Assembly (NCBI GenBank): GCA_905182545.1
Contig: CAJJBY010000001.1
Coordinates: forward strand, 62,001-126,000
DNA from: an uncultured Candidatus Puniceispirillum sp.
Lineage (GTDB): Bacteria; Pseudomonadota; Alphaproteobacteria; Puniceispirillales; Puniceispirillaceae
Length of the DNA: 64,000 nucleotides
Direction of reading: 5' to 3'
Positions 46,752 to 56,743 of the stretch are shown in pieces. Position 1 is the stretch's first letter. The number at the start of each line of letters is the position of its first letter. A program made the position numbers and the translations under genes. Below the pieces are notes generated by a model. It searched no databases, was not told the DNA's origin, and worked only from the letters and a program-made list of their open reading frames with translations.

Positions 46752-47402
46752 TTAGCCCGCTATTTTGGCTGCGGCCCATTCATCCAATGCTTTGGCATAG
46801 GCGGCATATTCATCACAAACCGAGGGGTGAGCGCATAATGCCGCTTCATAGGCTTTGATCGATGCGGGTAGAATTAGGTTAAACCCAAACAAACCCTGTA
46901 AACAACGAATAATAGCAAAACTCGGCGCAAAGCCGCAATCGGCAAGGCTAAGATCGGTTCCGGTCAAAAGTGGTGATGGCGTCCTGATCTCGGCAAGCTG
47001 GTTAAAGCGGCGTTGGAGAAGGGCGGCATTTTCGGCAATGAAATCGGCATTGCGGTTCGCTGGGGCAACCTGTCCAAAATAGGCACGAAGCAGCGGTTCG
47101 ATGCGGGTGTCGTGAAACCGTGACAAGGCGCGTGCCATTGCCCGTTCCTTGATGGGTTCAGGAAGCATTGCCGGTTCGGGTGCCAACTCGTTTAAATATT
47201 CGGCAATGGCATCCGACTCGCCAATGGTAAAACCATCATGCACCAAAGCTGGAATCGTGCCTGATGGCACAATCTTACAATAGGCTGGACTGCCATAGCC
47301 ATCAGGCGGGGCAAGGCTTGTCCATTCCAGCCCCTTATGGCGAAGCAAAATGCGGGTTTTGCAGCCATAGCTGCTTATTGCAAGGTCAAAAAGCACAAGC
47401 AT
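46752..47402 (-). CDS. Glutathione S-transferase family protein
   Basis: A 216-residue protein with an N-terminal thioredoxin-like domain (residues 1-80) and an all-helical C-terminal domain. The G-T-I-P-A-L cis-proline segment and E-S-D-A-I motif that bind glutathione are present. The N-terminal catalytic Ser/Cys position reads S-Y-G-C-K. It may conjugate or isomerise small electrophiles. Substrate unknown. Confidence 0.82.
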   Translation of the reverse strand: MLVLFDLAISSYGCKTRILLRHKGLEWTSLAPPDGYGSPAYCKIVPSGTIPALVHDGFTIGESDAIAEYLNELAPEPAMLPEPIKERAMARALSRFHDTRIEPLLRAYFGQVAPANRNADFIAENAALLQRRFNQLAEIRTPSPLLTGTDLSLADCGFAPSFAIIRCLQGLFGFNLILPASIKAYEAALCAHPSVCDEYAAYAKALDEWAAAKIAG

Positions 47403-47445
47403 GAAACGGCTCCAGAAAATTTTGCAGTGGCGATGCTAAGGTTAA

Positions 47446-47474
47446 AAAAAAGAGGCATAAGATGCCTCTTTTTT
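47446..47474 (-). terminator. Terminator of the amino-acid binding-protein gene
   Basis: A-rich arm plus GAGGCAT (to 47458) pairs with ATGCCTC (47462-47468) and a T run to 47474, on a 3-base loop. The hairpin reads as a rho-independent terminator in both directions; the upstream gene on the minus strand is the binding protein at 47496. Confidence 0.88.
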
Positions 47475-47495
47475 CATATTTGATATAATTGCAGT

Positions 47496-48272
47496 CTAGT
47501 TGGCAAGCTGCCATTTCCGGCCAAGATCGGCAAAAAAGCCACGCTCGGTCTTCAACGCAATCCATGTGTTCACATAATTGATCCACACTTGATCGGCTTG
47601 CGGCAACAGCATGGCAATTGGGGTTGGTGCCTTTGGCGCTGAAACGGGAACAACCATCATTTCTGGATATTTCGCGACCAGCTTGTAGGCCTCGACATTG
47701 GATGTGATGTGCGCATCGGCGCGACCGGCCAGCACTTCTTGGAAGTCGCGTGCAGGGGCTTCAACAATTTTATACTTCGCGTTTGGGAAGAACTGCTTGA
47801 CCTGTTTTTCTTGGGTCGTGCCAAGCGTCGCGGCAACGGTAACAGATGCCTTGTCAAGATCGGCCCAATCGGAGAATTTGTCAGCATTCTTTTTCAATGT
47901 AAGCGGCACTGTTGCCAATGAAAAATAGCTGTTTGAATAGCCAGCGGCTTTTGCGCGGCCGGCTGAAATCGAGGCAGAACCGGTCATGTGGTATTTGCCT
48001 GAAGTGACACCGCTTACCAGTGTTTTCCAATCAGTTGGCACAAACTCTAATTTTACCCCCAGATCTTTTGCAAGCTCGGTCATGACGTCAATATCATAGC
48101 CAGTGTAGCTGTTTGTCGCTGTGTCTTTCATGGTCATTGGGTTCCAGTCGCCAGTGGTGCCAACTTTAAGCACCCCATCCGACAAGATTTCATTCAGTAC
48201 GCTTGCCGCATGAACGGGCGCCGTCACCGTGCTGAACGCAAAAAGAGCGGTGATTATCTTTAGAAGTCGCAT
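47496..48272 (-). CDS. Polar amino-acid-type ABC importer, periplasmic binding protein
   Basis: A 258-residue family 3 solute-binding protein with a Sec signal (residues 1-22, cleavage after A-H-A). The motifs G-V-L-K-V-G-T-T-G and Y-T-G-Y-D-I-D-V are typical, and R-A-D-A-H-I-T-S marks the second lobe. It is divergent from the matching ATPase and permease genes at 48527-50066. The ligand may be a polar amino acid or related compound; cyclohexadienyl-dehydratase-like members exist in the same family. Confidence 0.85.
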   Translation of the reverse strand: MRLLKIITALFAFSTVTAPVHAASVLNEILSDGVLKVGTTGDWNPMTMKDTATNSYTGYDIDVMTELAKDLGVKLEFVPTDWKTLVSGVTSGKYHMTGSASISAGRAKAAGYSNSYFSLATVPLTLKKNADKFSDWADLDKASVTVAATLGTTQEKQVKQFFPNAKYKIVEAPARDFQEVLAGRADAHITSNVEAYKLVAKYPEMMVVPVSAPKAPTPIAMLLPQADQVWINYVNTWIALKTERGFFADLGRKWQLAN

Positions 48273-48526
48273 TTACAGGTCTCCTTGGACTCGGTTTGGG
48301 TTAATTTTTCGATTAGAAATCCTAGATCACAGAGATGGGGTTTCGTTTGGGTAATACAAGCTTTGACTATGATTTCTTGCGCCAGAACCGATTGGGGGCT
48401 AGCCGATGGTCGCGGAATCGGGTAAAAAGGACTAAGTTTTTTGGACGGCCTTGCTGGTTGGTTATTCCTTGTGGCGAATTTATGATCTGCCCTTATGTAA
48501 TGATAGAAATTTAGGTAACAGTCACG

Positions 48527-49279
48527 ATGAGCCAGCCAGCAACACAGCCCTTTATTCAAGTCAGGGATGTTTCAAAATATTTTGCCCAGTTCTGCGCGCT
48601 TGATGCTGTATCACTTGACATCGAGCTTGGCCAAAAGCTAGTGATTTGCGGGCCATCCGGTTCGGGCAAATCAACCTTGATCCGCTGTATCAGCCGGCTT
48701 GAGCGCCATGAGGCAGGCAAAATCTGGATTGACGGTATTGTTGTTGATGACAGCCCCACTGGCCGTGCTGTCTTGCGCAACAATGTTGGGATGGTGTTTC
48801 AGCAATTTAACCTGTTTCCGCACTTGACCATTTTGGAAAATCTGATGCTGGGGCCAGTTCGTGCCCGTAAGATGGCCGAGACTGAAGCCCGTGATCTGGC
48901 AATGCATTATCTTGAGCGTGTGCGGATTCCCGAACAATTCAGCAAATATCCAGCGCAACTATCGGGCGGCCAGCAACAACGTGTGGCGATTGCACGGGCG
49001 CTCTGCATGGCGCCAAAGATCATGCTTTTTGACGAACCAACATCGGCGCTTGATCCGGAAATGATCGCCGAGGTTCTGGATGTGATCGAAGAACTTGCCG
49101 ATAGTGGCATAACAATGATTTGCGTCACCCATGAAATGGGTTTTGCGCGACAGGTTGCTGATATAATGCTTTTTATGGATCATGGAAAGATTGTTGAAAT
49201 GGGTCCGCCAAAAACATTTTTCACTGCGCCAGAAAGTGATCGTTGCAAATTGTTCCTTAGCCAGATTTTGCGGCATTAG
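48527..49279 (+). CDS. Polar amino-acid ABC importer ATPase (GlnQ/HisP type)
   Basis: A 250-residue ATPase with Walker A G-P-S-G-S-G-K-S-T at ~46-54, signature L-S-G-G-Q-Q-Q-R, Walker B L-F-D-E-P-T-S-A-L-D-P and switch histidine in V-T-H-E-M-G-F-A. All motifs are canonical. It energises the permease 13 bases downstream, with the binding protein encoded divergently. Confidence 0.92.
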   Translation: MSQPATQPFIQVRDVSKYFAQFCALDAVSLDIELGQKLVICGPSGSGKSTLIRCISRLERHEAGKIWIDGIVVDDSPTGRAVLRNNVGMVFQQFNLFPHLTILENLMLGPVRARKMAETEARDLAMHYLERVRIPEQFSKYPAQLSGGQQQRVAIARALCMAPKIMLFDEPTSALDPEMIAEVLDVIEELADSGITMICVTHEMGFARQVADIMLFMDHGKIVEMGPPKTFFTAPESDRCKLFLSQILRH

Positions 49280-49292
49280 GGGCAATCAGATC

Positions 49293-50066
49293 ATGCAATT
49301 TATAATGTTGAAATTCTGGGCCTTGGTGCCATCATCATTGATTCGTATTTTGGGGCTTGCTGGCCTTTTCAGTCTTGGCGGCTGTTCGGGCAATTGGGGA
49401 TGGTATGTTGTCAATCCAGCAACCGAAACCGGCCGCCAGAATCTGGCGTTCCTGATTGATGGTCTCTATTACACGATTGGCCTGTCAGTCACGGCAATCT
49501 GTATTTCAATTTGTCTTGGGCTTTTGGTCGCCTTGCCAGCGTTGTCAAACCGCCGCGCGCCAAAAGCAATTAACCGCATTTATGTTGAACTGGTGCGCGC
49601 CATTCCCATTTTGGTGCTGATCTTGTGGGTTTATTATGGCCTGCCACAAGTTGCCAGCCTGTCGATTTCGGTATTCTGGGCGGGGGTTCTGGCATTGGCC
49701 ATTTCCGATAGCGCCTTTCAGGCAGAAATTTTCCGCGCGGGAATACAGTCGATTGACCGTGGCCAATATGAAGCGTCACATTCGATTTCGTTGAATTACC
49801 GCGATACCATGCGCTATGTGATCTTGCCGCAGGCAATTAAACGCATTTTGCCAGCCCTTGGAAACCAGCTTGTCTATATGTTGAAAATGTCATCGCTGGT
49901 ATCGGTGATTGGCATGCAGGAACTTACCCGCCGCGCAAATGAACTGGTCGTTACCGAATACCGGCCATTGGAAATCTACACGGTTCTGGTGCTTGAATAT
50001 CTGGTGGTTATTCTGATTGTTTCGGCGGGTGTGCGCTGGCTTGAACGCCGCCTTGAAACAAACTGA
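49293..50066 (+). CDS. Polar amino-acid ABC importer permease
   Basis: A permease of about 257 residues with five to six helices. It has the HisM/GlnP family core V-R-A-I-P-I-L-V-L-I-L-W and the A-F-Q-A-E-I-F-R-A-G-I-Q-S-I EAA-like loop. I chose ATG 49293 because AGGGG precedes it; upstream in-frame codons overlap the ATPase gene. A single permease suggests a homodimeric channel. Confidence 0.88.
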   Translation: MQFIMLKFWALVPSSLIRILGLAGLFSLGGCSGNWGWYVVNPATETGRQNLAFLIDGLYYTIGLSVTAICISICLGLLVALPALSNRRAPKAINRIYVELVRAIPILVLILWVYYGLPQVASLSISVFWAGVLALAISDSAFQAEIFRAGIQSIDRGQYEASHSISLNYRDTMRYVILPQAIKRILPALGNQLVYMLKMSSLVSVIGMQELTRRANELVVTEYRPLEIYTVLVLEYLVVILIVSAGVRWLERRLETN

Positions 50067-50148
50067 ATAAGGATCATCGCTGCAGCGTGAATTCACGGTT
50101 GTTTTTGCTGCGATTTTTGAGTTGAATAAGCGATGAGGTGGTAACGTG

Positions 50149-50958
50149 ATGGATTTATCCAAGAAACATGATGCGGCGGGTCTGTTGCAGTTAAACAAAG
50201 ATGCCCAAGGTATCTTGCGCGTGACGCTGGATGATCCGGCGCGGCGCAATGCCCTGTCTGAGGCAATGCTTGACCGGCTTGGTGCAATTTTGGCTGATGC
50301 GGCAATCGATGCCAGCGTTCGGGTGATTGTTTTGGCGGCCAATGGGCCCGCTTTTTGCGCTGGCCATGATCTTAAAGAAATGAGTGCAGGCCGCGCCAAT
50401 GCTGATCAGGGCGAGGCCTATTTTACCGATGTTTTGAAACGCTGTTCGGCGGTCATGCAGGCAATCTTGCAAAATCCGAAACCGGTGATTGCCGAAGTGG
50501 CGGCAACGGCAACGGCGGCAGGTTGCCAGCTTGTGGCAAGCTGTGATCTTGCCTATGCCGCACAATCGGCGCGGTTTAGCACGCCCGGTGTTCATATCGG
50601 TCTTTTCTGTTCAACACCGATGGTGGCGCTTTCCCGCAATGTTGGAGCGAAACATGCTATGGAAATGCTGTTGACCGGCGAGATGGTGCCAGCGGCGCGC
50701 GCTGCTGAAATCGGGCTCGTTAATGCGGTTTTTGATGATGCTGATCTGACCGATCATGTGACCGCTGTGGCGCATAAAATTGCCAGCAAGTCACCGGTGA
50801 CATTGGCCATTGGCAAAAGCGCTTTTTACACACAACGTGAATTATCAATCGCGGATGCCTATGAATATGCATCGCGGGTTATGGTCGAAAATATGCTTCA
50901 CCGCGATGCTGTTGAGGGCATTGATGCCTTTATCGAAAAGCGCGAGCCGAAATGGTAG
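50149..50958 (+). CDS. Enoyl-CoA hydratase/isomerase family protein
   Basis: A crotonase-fold protein of about 269 residues. The oxyanion-hole motif F-C-A-G-H-D-L-K-E-M lies near residue 67, and the second loop A-T-A-A-G-C-Q-L near residue 120. It hydrates enoyl-CoA or catalyses a related CoA reaction. GAGGTGG lies before ATG 50149. It heads a three-gene group with acyl-CoA synthetase and an FAH-family enzyme that suggests a fatty or aromatic acid route. Confidence 0.87.
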   Translation: MDLSKKHDAAGLLQLNKDAQGILRVTLDDPARRNALSEAMLDRLGAILADAAIDASVRVIVLAANGPAFCAGHDLKEMSAGRANADQGEAYFTDVLKRCSAVMQAILQNPKPVIAEVAATATAAGCQLVASCDLAYAAQSARFSTPGVHIGLFCSTPMVALSRNVGAKHAMEMLLTGEMVPAARAAEIGLVNAVFDDADLTDHVTAVAHKIASKSPVTLAIGKSAFYTQRELSIADAYEYASRVMVENMLHRDAVEGIDAFIEKREPKW

Positions 50959-50993
50959 ATGAAAAGGCTGTTTGACGGCAAGGGGACGGCAAA

Positions 50994-52628
50994 ATGACAA
51001 ATCCATATGATATCGGGCTCGACCAGAATCCAGCAAATTACCAGCCTTTGACACCGCTGACATTCCTTGAGCGTGCAGCGATGGTTTTCCCAAATCAAAC
51101 GGCCGTTATTCATGGGTCTTTGCGGCGTAATTATGCGGCGCTTTATGCGCGATGCCGGCAATTGGCAAGCGTGCTTGCGGCGGCAGGGCTTGGGCGCGGT
51201 GATACGGTCTCGGTCATGCTATTAAATACACCAGCAATGATCGAAGCCCATTACGGCGTGCCGATGTCGGGTGCGGTTCTGCATTCGCTGAATACGCGGC
51301 TTGATGCGGCGACAATTGCGTTTCAACTTGATCATGCCGAAGCCAAAATTCTGATTGTTGATATCGCGCTTTTGCCGCGTGTGCGTGAAGCATTGGCGCT
51401 GGCCAAGGGCAACCCGCAATTGATCATTTATGATGATGCCGAATTTGACGGGCAAAGATCGGGCTATGACGAGACCGAATATGAAACATTTATCGCGTCA
51501 GGTGATGCTGATTTTGCGTGGAAAATGCCCGATGATGAATGGGATGCAATTACGATCAATTACACATCAGGCACAACGGGCGATCCAAAGGGCGTGGTGT
51601 ATCATCACCGTGGTGCCTATTTGCTGGCGCAGGGAAATGCGCTGACCGCATCAATGAAAAAACAGGCAGTCTATCTGTGGACTTTGCCGATGTTTCATTG
51701 CAATGGCTGGTGTTTCCCTTGGACCATTTCGGCGATTTCGGGAACGCATGTCTGCCTTCGCGAGGTGCGCGCCGAAGATATCTGGAATGCTATACTGGAA
51801 CATCGGGTTAGCCATATGTGCGGCGCGCCAATTGTTATGTCGCTTGTCGTGGCTGGCAAACCGGCAAGTGCCAAACTGGATTATGAGGTTGAATTTTTTA
51901 CCGCTGCCGCGCCGCCACCCGAAGCCGTGCTTGCCGCCATGAAAGATGCCGGTTTTAACGTCACCCATCTCTACGGCTTGACCGAAACCTATGGGCCATC
52001 AGTGGTCAATGATTGGGATCCGGAATGGGATTTGTTGGATAATGTTAAACAAGCTGCATTAAAGGCGCGTCAGGGGGTTCGCTATTTGGCGCTTGAAGGG
52101 CTTGATGTTGTTGATCCCTCCAGCATGGTGCCGGTGCCGCGTGATGGCGCAACGATTGGCGAGGTTGTGATGCGTGGCAATGTTGTGATGAAGGGCTATT
52201 TCAAAAATGCGCCATCGACCGAACGCGCTTTTGCTGGTGGCTGGTTCCATTCGGGTGATTTGGGGGTTGTTCATCCCGATGGCTATGTTCAGTTAAAAGA
52301 CAGGTCAAAAGATATCATCATCTCTGGCGGCGAGAATATCTCGTCAATCGAGATTGAGGATGTTTTGCATAAACACCCCGCCGTGGCCAATGTTGCTGTT
52401 GTTGCGATGCCGCATGAAAAATGGGGCGAGACACCTTGCGCCTTTATCGAAATCATTGATGGCAAAAACGCCAGCCAAGACGTGCTGCGCGATTGGTGCC
52501 GCCAGAATCTTGCTGGCTTTAAAGTGCCAAGTGAATTTCGTTTTGAATCAATTCCCAAAACATCAACCGGAAAGATTCAAAAATATGCGCTTCGCCAACG
52601 CATTGCCGCTGGCGGCGACCCCGATTAA
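50994..52628 (+). CDS. Acyl-CoA synthetase (AMP-forming)
   Basis: A 544-residue adenylate-forming enzyme. The P-loop-like motif Y-T-S-G-T-T-G-D-P-K-G lies near residue 190, then Y-G-L-T-E-T-Y-G, and S-G-D-L with K-D-R-S-K-D-I-I-I-S-G-G-E-N marks the hinge. A C-terminal lysine in T-G-K-I-Q-K is catalytic. It activates a carboxylic acid to CoA for the neighbouring hydratase, and resembles medium-chain (AlkK-like) ligases. Confidence 0.9.
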   Translation: MTNPYDIGLDQNPANYQPLTPLTFLERAAMVFPNQTAVIHGSLRRNYAALYARCRQLASVLAAAGLGRGDTVSVMLLNTPAMIEAHYGVPMSGAVLHSLNTRLDAATIAFQLDHAEAKILIVDIALLPRVREALALAKGNPQLIIYDDAEFDGQRSGYDETEYETFIASGDADFAWKMPDDEWDAITINYTSGTTGDPKGVVYHHRGAYLLAQGNALTASMKKQAVYLWTLPMFHCNGWCFPWTISAISGTHVCLREVRAEDIWNAILEHRVSHMCGAPIVMSLVVAGKPASAKLDYEVEFFTAAAPPPEAVLAAMKDAGFNVTHLYGLTETYGPSVVNDWDPEWDLLDNVKQAALKARQGVRYLALEGLDVVDPSSMVPVPRDGATIGEVVMRGNVVMKGYFKNAPSTERAFAGGWFHSGDLGVVHPDGYVQLKDRSKDIIISGGENISSIEIEDVLHKHPAVANVAVVAMPHEKWGETPCAFIEIIDGKNASQDVLRDWCRQNLAGFKVPSEFRFESIPKTSTGKIQKYALRQRIAAGGDPD

Positions 52629-52698
52629 GATTCGAGTCACGATTGCATTGTGAAACACTCCGGTTGATCAATCCGCTATATATCATGGAGACTTAAAG

Positions 52699-53550
52699 AT
52701 GCGCCTTGTCCGCTATGGAGACATTGGTCAGGAAAAGCCCGGCCTAATTGATGCGGCTGGCATATTGCGTGATTTATCGGATCACATTGCCGATATCGAC
52801 GCCAATTCGATTGATGATGCCAGCCTTGACCGGATTCGGGCGCTTGATCCGGCAAGCCTTGCCGGCGTGGCAGGGTCGCCACGCCTTGGCGCTTGCATTG
52901 CCAATGTTGGTAAATTCATTTGTATCGGTCTGAATTTCCATGACCATGCCCGCGAGACTGGCATGCCGATTCCGGCGCATCCGATTGTGTTTATGAAGGC
53001 GACTTCGTCAATCAATGGTCCGGATGATGATATCATCATGCCACGCGGTTCAACACAAAGTGATTGGGAAATTGAACTGGCGGTTGTGATTGGCACACGT
53101 GCCAAATATGTAACAGCCGAAACCGCGCTTGATCATGTTGCTGGCTACTGCATTGTGAATGATGTGTCTGAGCGCCATATGCAGATGAATCTGACTGGCC
53201 AATGGACCAAAGGCAAATCATGCGATCATTACGGGCCTGTCGGGCCATGGCTGGTGACGCGTGATGCGGTTTCCGATCCGCAGAAATTAGCCATGCGATT
53301 GGCGGTGAATGGCAAGATGATGCAGGATGGCAGCTCGGCCCATATGATTTTTTCGATTGCCGAAATCATCGCGCATTTATCCGAATTGATGACATTGCAT
53401 CCAGGCGATATCATTGCCACCGGCACGCCAGCAGGGGTGGGGATGGGACAAAAGCCCGATCCGGTCTATCTTCAAGATGGTGATGTGATGACGCTGGAAA
53501 TTGATGGGCTTGGCCGTCAGCAACAGACCATTCGTGCCGATCATGGCTAG
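52699..53550 (+). CDS. Fumarylacetoacetate hydrolase family protein
   Basis: A 283-residue FAH-fold enzyme. Metal ligands appear in the D-W-E-I-E-L-A-V-V-I-G segment and the E-R-H-M-Q mid-region, with G-D-I-I-A-T-G-T-P-A-G-V-G near the C-terminus. Members hydrolyse or decarboxylate 2-oxo acids; ureidoglycolate lyase-type annotation is common for this subgroup. The substrate remains open. Confidence 0.87.
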   Translation: MRLVRYGDIGQEKPGLIDAAGILRDLSDHIADIDANSIDDASLDRIRALDPASLAGVAGSPRLGACIANVGKFICIGLNFHDHARETGMPIPAHPIVFMKATSSINGPDDDIIMPRGSTQSDWEIELAVVIGTRAKYVTAETALDHVAGYCIVNDVSERHMQMNLTGQWTKGKSCDHYGPVGPWLVTRDAVSDPQKLAMRLAVNGKMMQDGSSAHMIFSIAEIIAHLSELMTLHPGDIIATGTPAGVGMGQKPDPVYLQDGDVMTLEIDGLGRQQQTIRADHG

Positions 53551-53659
53551 CTGATCCCATAATGGACAGACTGCATATACCTTGTTTTTCGTCCTTGTGA
53601 CGCCTATATCGCCTACAGTGATTTCCGGGTATGTTTAGCGGTTAGGTTGCAAGGTGGCG

Positions 53660-55105
53660 ATGTCAGGTTCAGTTCATATTCATTGGTTTCGTCAGGATCT
53701 AAGACTTTCCGACAATCCATCATTATCTGCGGCCGCGGCCAATGGCGCGGTTCTTCCGGTTTATATTCTTGATGATGCCAATGCTGGTGATCACCGTATG
53801 GGTGGTGCCAGCCGCTGGTGGCTTCACCAGTCCTTGACGGCGCTTAATCAGGCACTTGACGGTAAATTGATTGTGCTATCAGGCAATCCAGCCGAAATTC
53901 TGGCGAATCTGGCTGATGCTGTTGCCGCGGCAGGGCTGTCTTGGAACCGCGCTTACGATCCATGGCGGATCACTCGCGATGCCGCCATTAAGGCGCAATG
54001 TGCCGCGCGCGGCCTTGCGGTTGAAAGCCATAATGGGTCGCTTCTTTGGGAGCCTTGGGACGTGCTAAAAAATGATGGCACCCCCTATAAGGTCTTTACG
54101 CCTTATTACCGGCGCGGCTGTCTTGCCGCCACACCGCCACGCCGCCCGTTGCCAGTGCCGCCAAATCTGGTCATTGCCAATGGCGATGGGTTTGCCAATG
54201 GTCAAAGCGCAATCGATGCGCTTGGCCTTTTGCCAGAACGCGATTGGAAAGATGGGTTGGCATCGATTTGGGATGTTGGCGAGGCGGCAGCGTATGACCG
54301 GCTTTACGCCTTTCTTGATGATGGTCTCGACGGTTATAAGGATGGCCGTAATTTCCCCGCAAAACGCAATGTATCGCGGCTATCGGCCTATTTGCATTGG
54401 GGCGAAATTTCGCCAAACGCAGTATGGTATGCTGCCAAAGATCGCATGGATGCTGGCATTGGGCAGGATCTTGATTGCGATCATTTTCTGTCCGAACTTG
54501 GCTGGCGTGAATTTTCCCATTCGCTTCTTTATCATTTCCCCGAATTGCCGCGCAAAAATCTGCAGCCGCGTTTTGATAATTTTAACTGGCGTGATGATCC
54601 TGCATTGCTGAAAAGCTGGCAAAAAGGATTGACCGGCTATCCTGTTGTTGATGCTGGCATGCGCGAATTATGGCAAACCGGCTATATGCATAATCGGGTG
54701 CGGATGATTGTTGGGTCATTTCTGGTGAAAAATTTGCGGCTGCATTGGCATCATGGCGAGGCGTGGTTCTGGGATTGTCTGGTTGATGCTGATCTTGCCA
54801 ATAACAGCGCAGGATGGCAGTGGATTGCCGGTTGTGGCGCTGATGCGGCGCCTTATTTCCGCATTTTCAACCCAATCACCCAAGGAGTGAAATTTGATCC
54901 TGACGGGCATTATATCCGGCGCTATCTTCCCGAACTTGCCAATCTTCCCGATGCGTATCTTTGCAGCCCATGGGAAGCGCCTGCTGAAATTCTTGCTGGT
55001 GCTGGTGTCCGGCTTGGCGAGACCTATCCAAAGCCGATTGTTGATGTCAAAGCATCACGCGAGGCAGCTTTGGCCGCCTTTTCGGCATTGCGCGAAACAA
55101 CATGA
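53660..55105 (+). CDS. phrB: Deoxyribodipyrimidine photolyase (CPD photolyase)
   Basis: A light-driven DNA repair enzyme of about 481 residues. The N-terminal antenna domain begins H-W-F-R-Q-D-L-R, and the FAD domain includes G-Y-P-V-V-D-A-G-M-R-E-L, N-R-V-R-M-I-V and a D-A-D-L-A-N-N-S-A-G-W-Q-W segment. ATG 53660 has AAGG at proper spacing. It overlaps the next photolyase gene by ATGA, so the two are coupled. Confidence 0.93.
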   Translation: MSGSVHIHWFRQDLRLSDNPSLSAAAANGAVLPVYILDDANAGDHRMGGASRWWLHQSLTALNQALDGKLIVLSGNPAEILANLADAVAAAGLSWNRAYDPWRITRDAAIKAQCAARGLAVESHNGSLLWEPWDVLKNDGTPYKVFTPYYRRGCLAATPPRRPLPVPPNLVIANGDGFANGQSAIDALGLLPERDWKDGLASIWDVGEAAAYDRLYAFLDDGLDGYKDGRNFPAKRNVSRLSAYLHWGEISPNAVWYAAKDRMDAGIGQDLDCDHFLSELGWREFSHSLLYHFPELPRKNLQPRFDNFNWRDDPALLKSWQKGLTGYPVVDAGMRELWQTGYMHNRVRMIVGSFLVKNLRLHWHHGEAWFWDCLVDADLANNSAGWQWIAGCGADAAPYFRIFNPITQGVKFDPDGHYIRRYLPELANLPDAYLCSPWEAPAEILAGAGVRLGETYPKPIVDVKASREAALAAFSALRETT

Positions 55106-56635
55106 AAACACTTCGGCTTGTTCTTGGTGATCAGTTAAGCCGTGATTTGCCAAGCCTGAAAGATCTGGATCCGGCCAAGGATTTGGTGTTGATGGCCGAA
55201 GTGATGTCCGAGGTCACCTATGTCAAACATCATAAGCGGAAAATAGCCTATCTGTTTTCGGCGATGCGCCATTTTGCCAACTCGCTTGGTGATGATGGTA
55301 TCGCGGTTCGCTATCGCCGGCTTGATGATCCGGATAATGCGGGCTCGCTTGCTGGTGAAGTTGCCAACGCGATTGCTGCTTTTGGTCCAGATCGGATTGT
55401 GATCACCGCACCGGGGGAATATAGGCTTGCCGATGAAATGGTGGGCTGGCAGGCGCGGTTTGGCCTTGCTGTCGATATTCGCGCCGATACAAGATTCCTC
55501 TGCAGCCTTGATGATTTTTCTGGATGGGCTGAGGGACGAAAATCGCTTCGCATGGAATTTTTCTATCGCGATTTGCGGCGGCGTTATCAGGTACTGATGG
55601 AAGGCGATGAGCCAATTGGCGGCAAATGGAATTATGATGCCGATAATCGCCAACCGCCAAAAGCCGGACTGGCTGTGCCGCTCGCCAAGCAGCTTTGCGC
55701 CAGATGCGATCACAACCGAAGTTTTGGCCCTTGTCGAGGTGCGTTGCGCCGATCATTTTGGGCAATTGGCCGGATTTGATTTTGCCGTTACCCGCGATCA
55801 GGCCTTGCATGTTCTTGATCAATTTATCGGTGAACGTCTGCCCCTTTTCGGCACTTATCAAGATGCGATGATTGAGGGCGAACCATGGATGTATCACAGC
55901 CATATCGGTCTTTATCTGAATGCTGGATTATTATCGCCGATCGAAGTGATCAGAGCGGCCGAGACAGCCTATCATAGCGGCGATGCGCCGTTAAATGCGG
56001 TTGAGGGCTTTATCCGCCAGATTCTGGGCTGGCGCGAATTTGTCCGCGGGCTTTACTGGCTGAAAATGCCAGCCTATGCCGAGGCGAATTTTTTGCAGGC
56101 AACGCGCCCGCTTCCCGATTTTTTCTGGTCTGGCAATACCGATATGAATTGCCTTGCCCAATCAATAAAGCAAACCGATGCTCTGTCTTATGCGCATCAT
56201 ATCCAGCGTTTGATGGTTCTTGGTAATTTTGCACTTCTTGCCGGTTTATCGCCGCAGGCGGTGAATGAATGGTTTTTGGTTGTCTATGTTGATGCCTATG
56301 AATGGGTGGTGATGCCGAATGTGTCGGGAATGGCGCTTTTTGCTGATGGTGGCTATCTTGCCAGCAAACCCTATGCGGCTGGTGGTGCCTATATCAATCG
56401 GATGTCAAATTATTGCAGAAACTGCCATTATAAGGTGACGGAAAAATCAGGCGAAGATGCATGCCCATTTAATTATCTCTATTGGGATTTTCTGGATAGG
56501 CATCGTGAAAAGCTTGGTAATAATCCGCGGCTTGGCATGATCTATCGCACATTTGACAAAATGGCGCCGGAAAAACAGGCTGGCGTCAGTGCTGATGCTG
56601 GCCGGTTTTTGGAGGGTTTTGACAAGGCTGGATAG
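55102..56635 (+). CDS. Prokaryotic (6-4) photolyase / FeS-BCP-type cryptochrome, frame broken near 55681
   Basis: A photolyase-related protein of about 510 residues. The N-terminal half starts L-R-L-V-L-G-D-Q-L-S. The C-terminal half holds the four-cysteine [4Fe-4S] pattern of the PhrB-type (6-4) photolyases: a Cys in D-M-N-C-L, then C-R-N-C and, 12 residues later, a Cys in D-A-C-P-F-N. A single extra C near 55680-55682 breaks the frame between the halves. It complements the CPD photolyase by repairing the other main UV lesion. Confidence 0.85.
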
Positions 56636-56743
56636 GGGTGATGGCGCGCATTTATGGCACCCCAAACTGAATTTATCAGCACGACCTGTATTAGTTTGCT
56701 AGGTTTGCATTGACATCAAATGAAGCGCGAAGGGGAGGATGAT

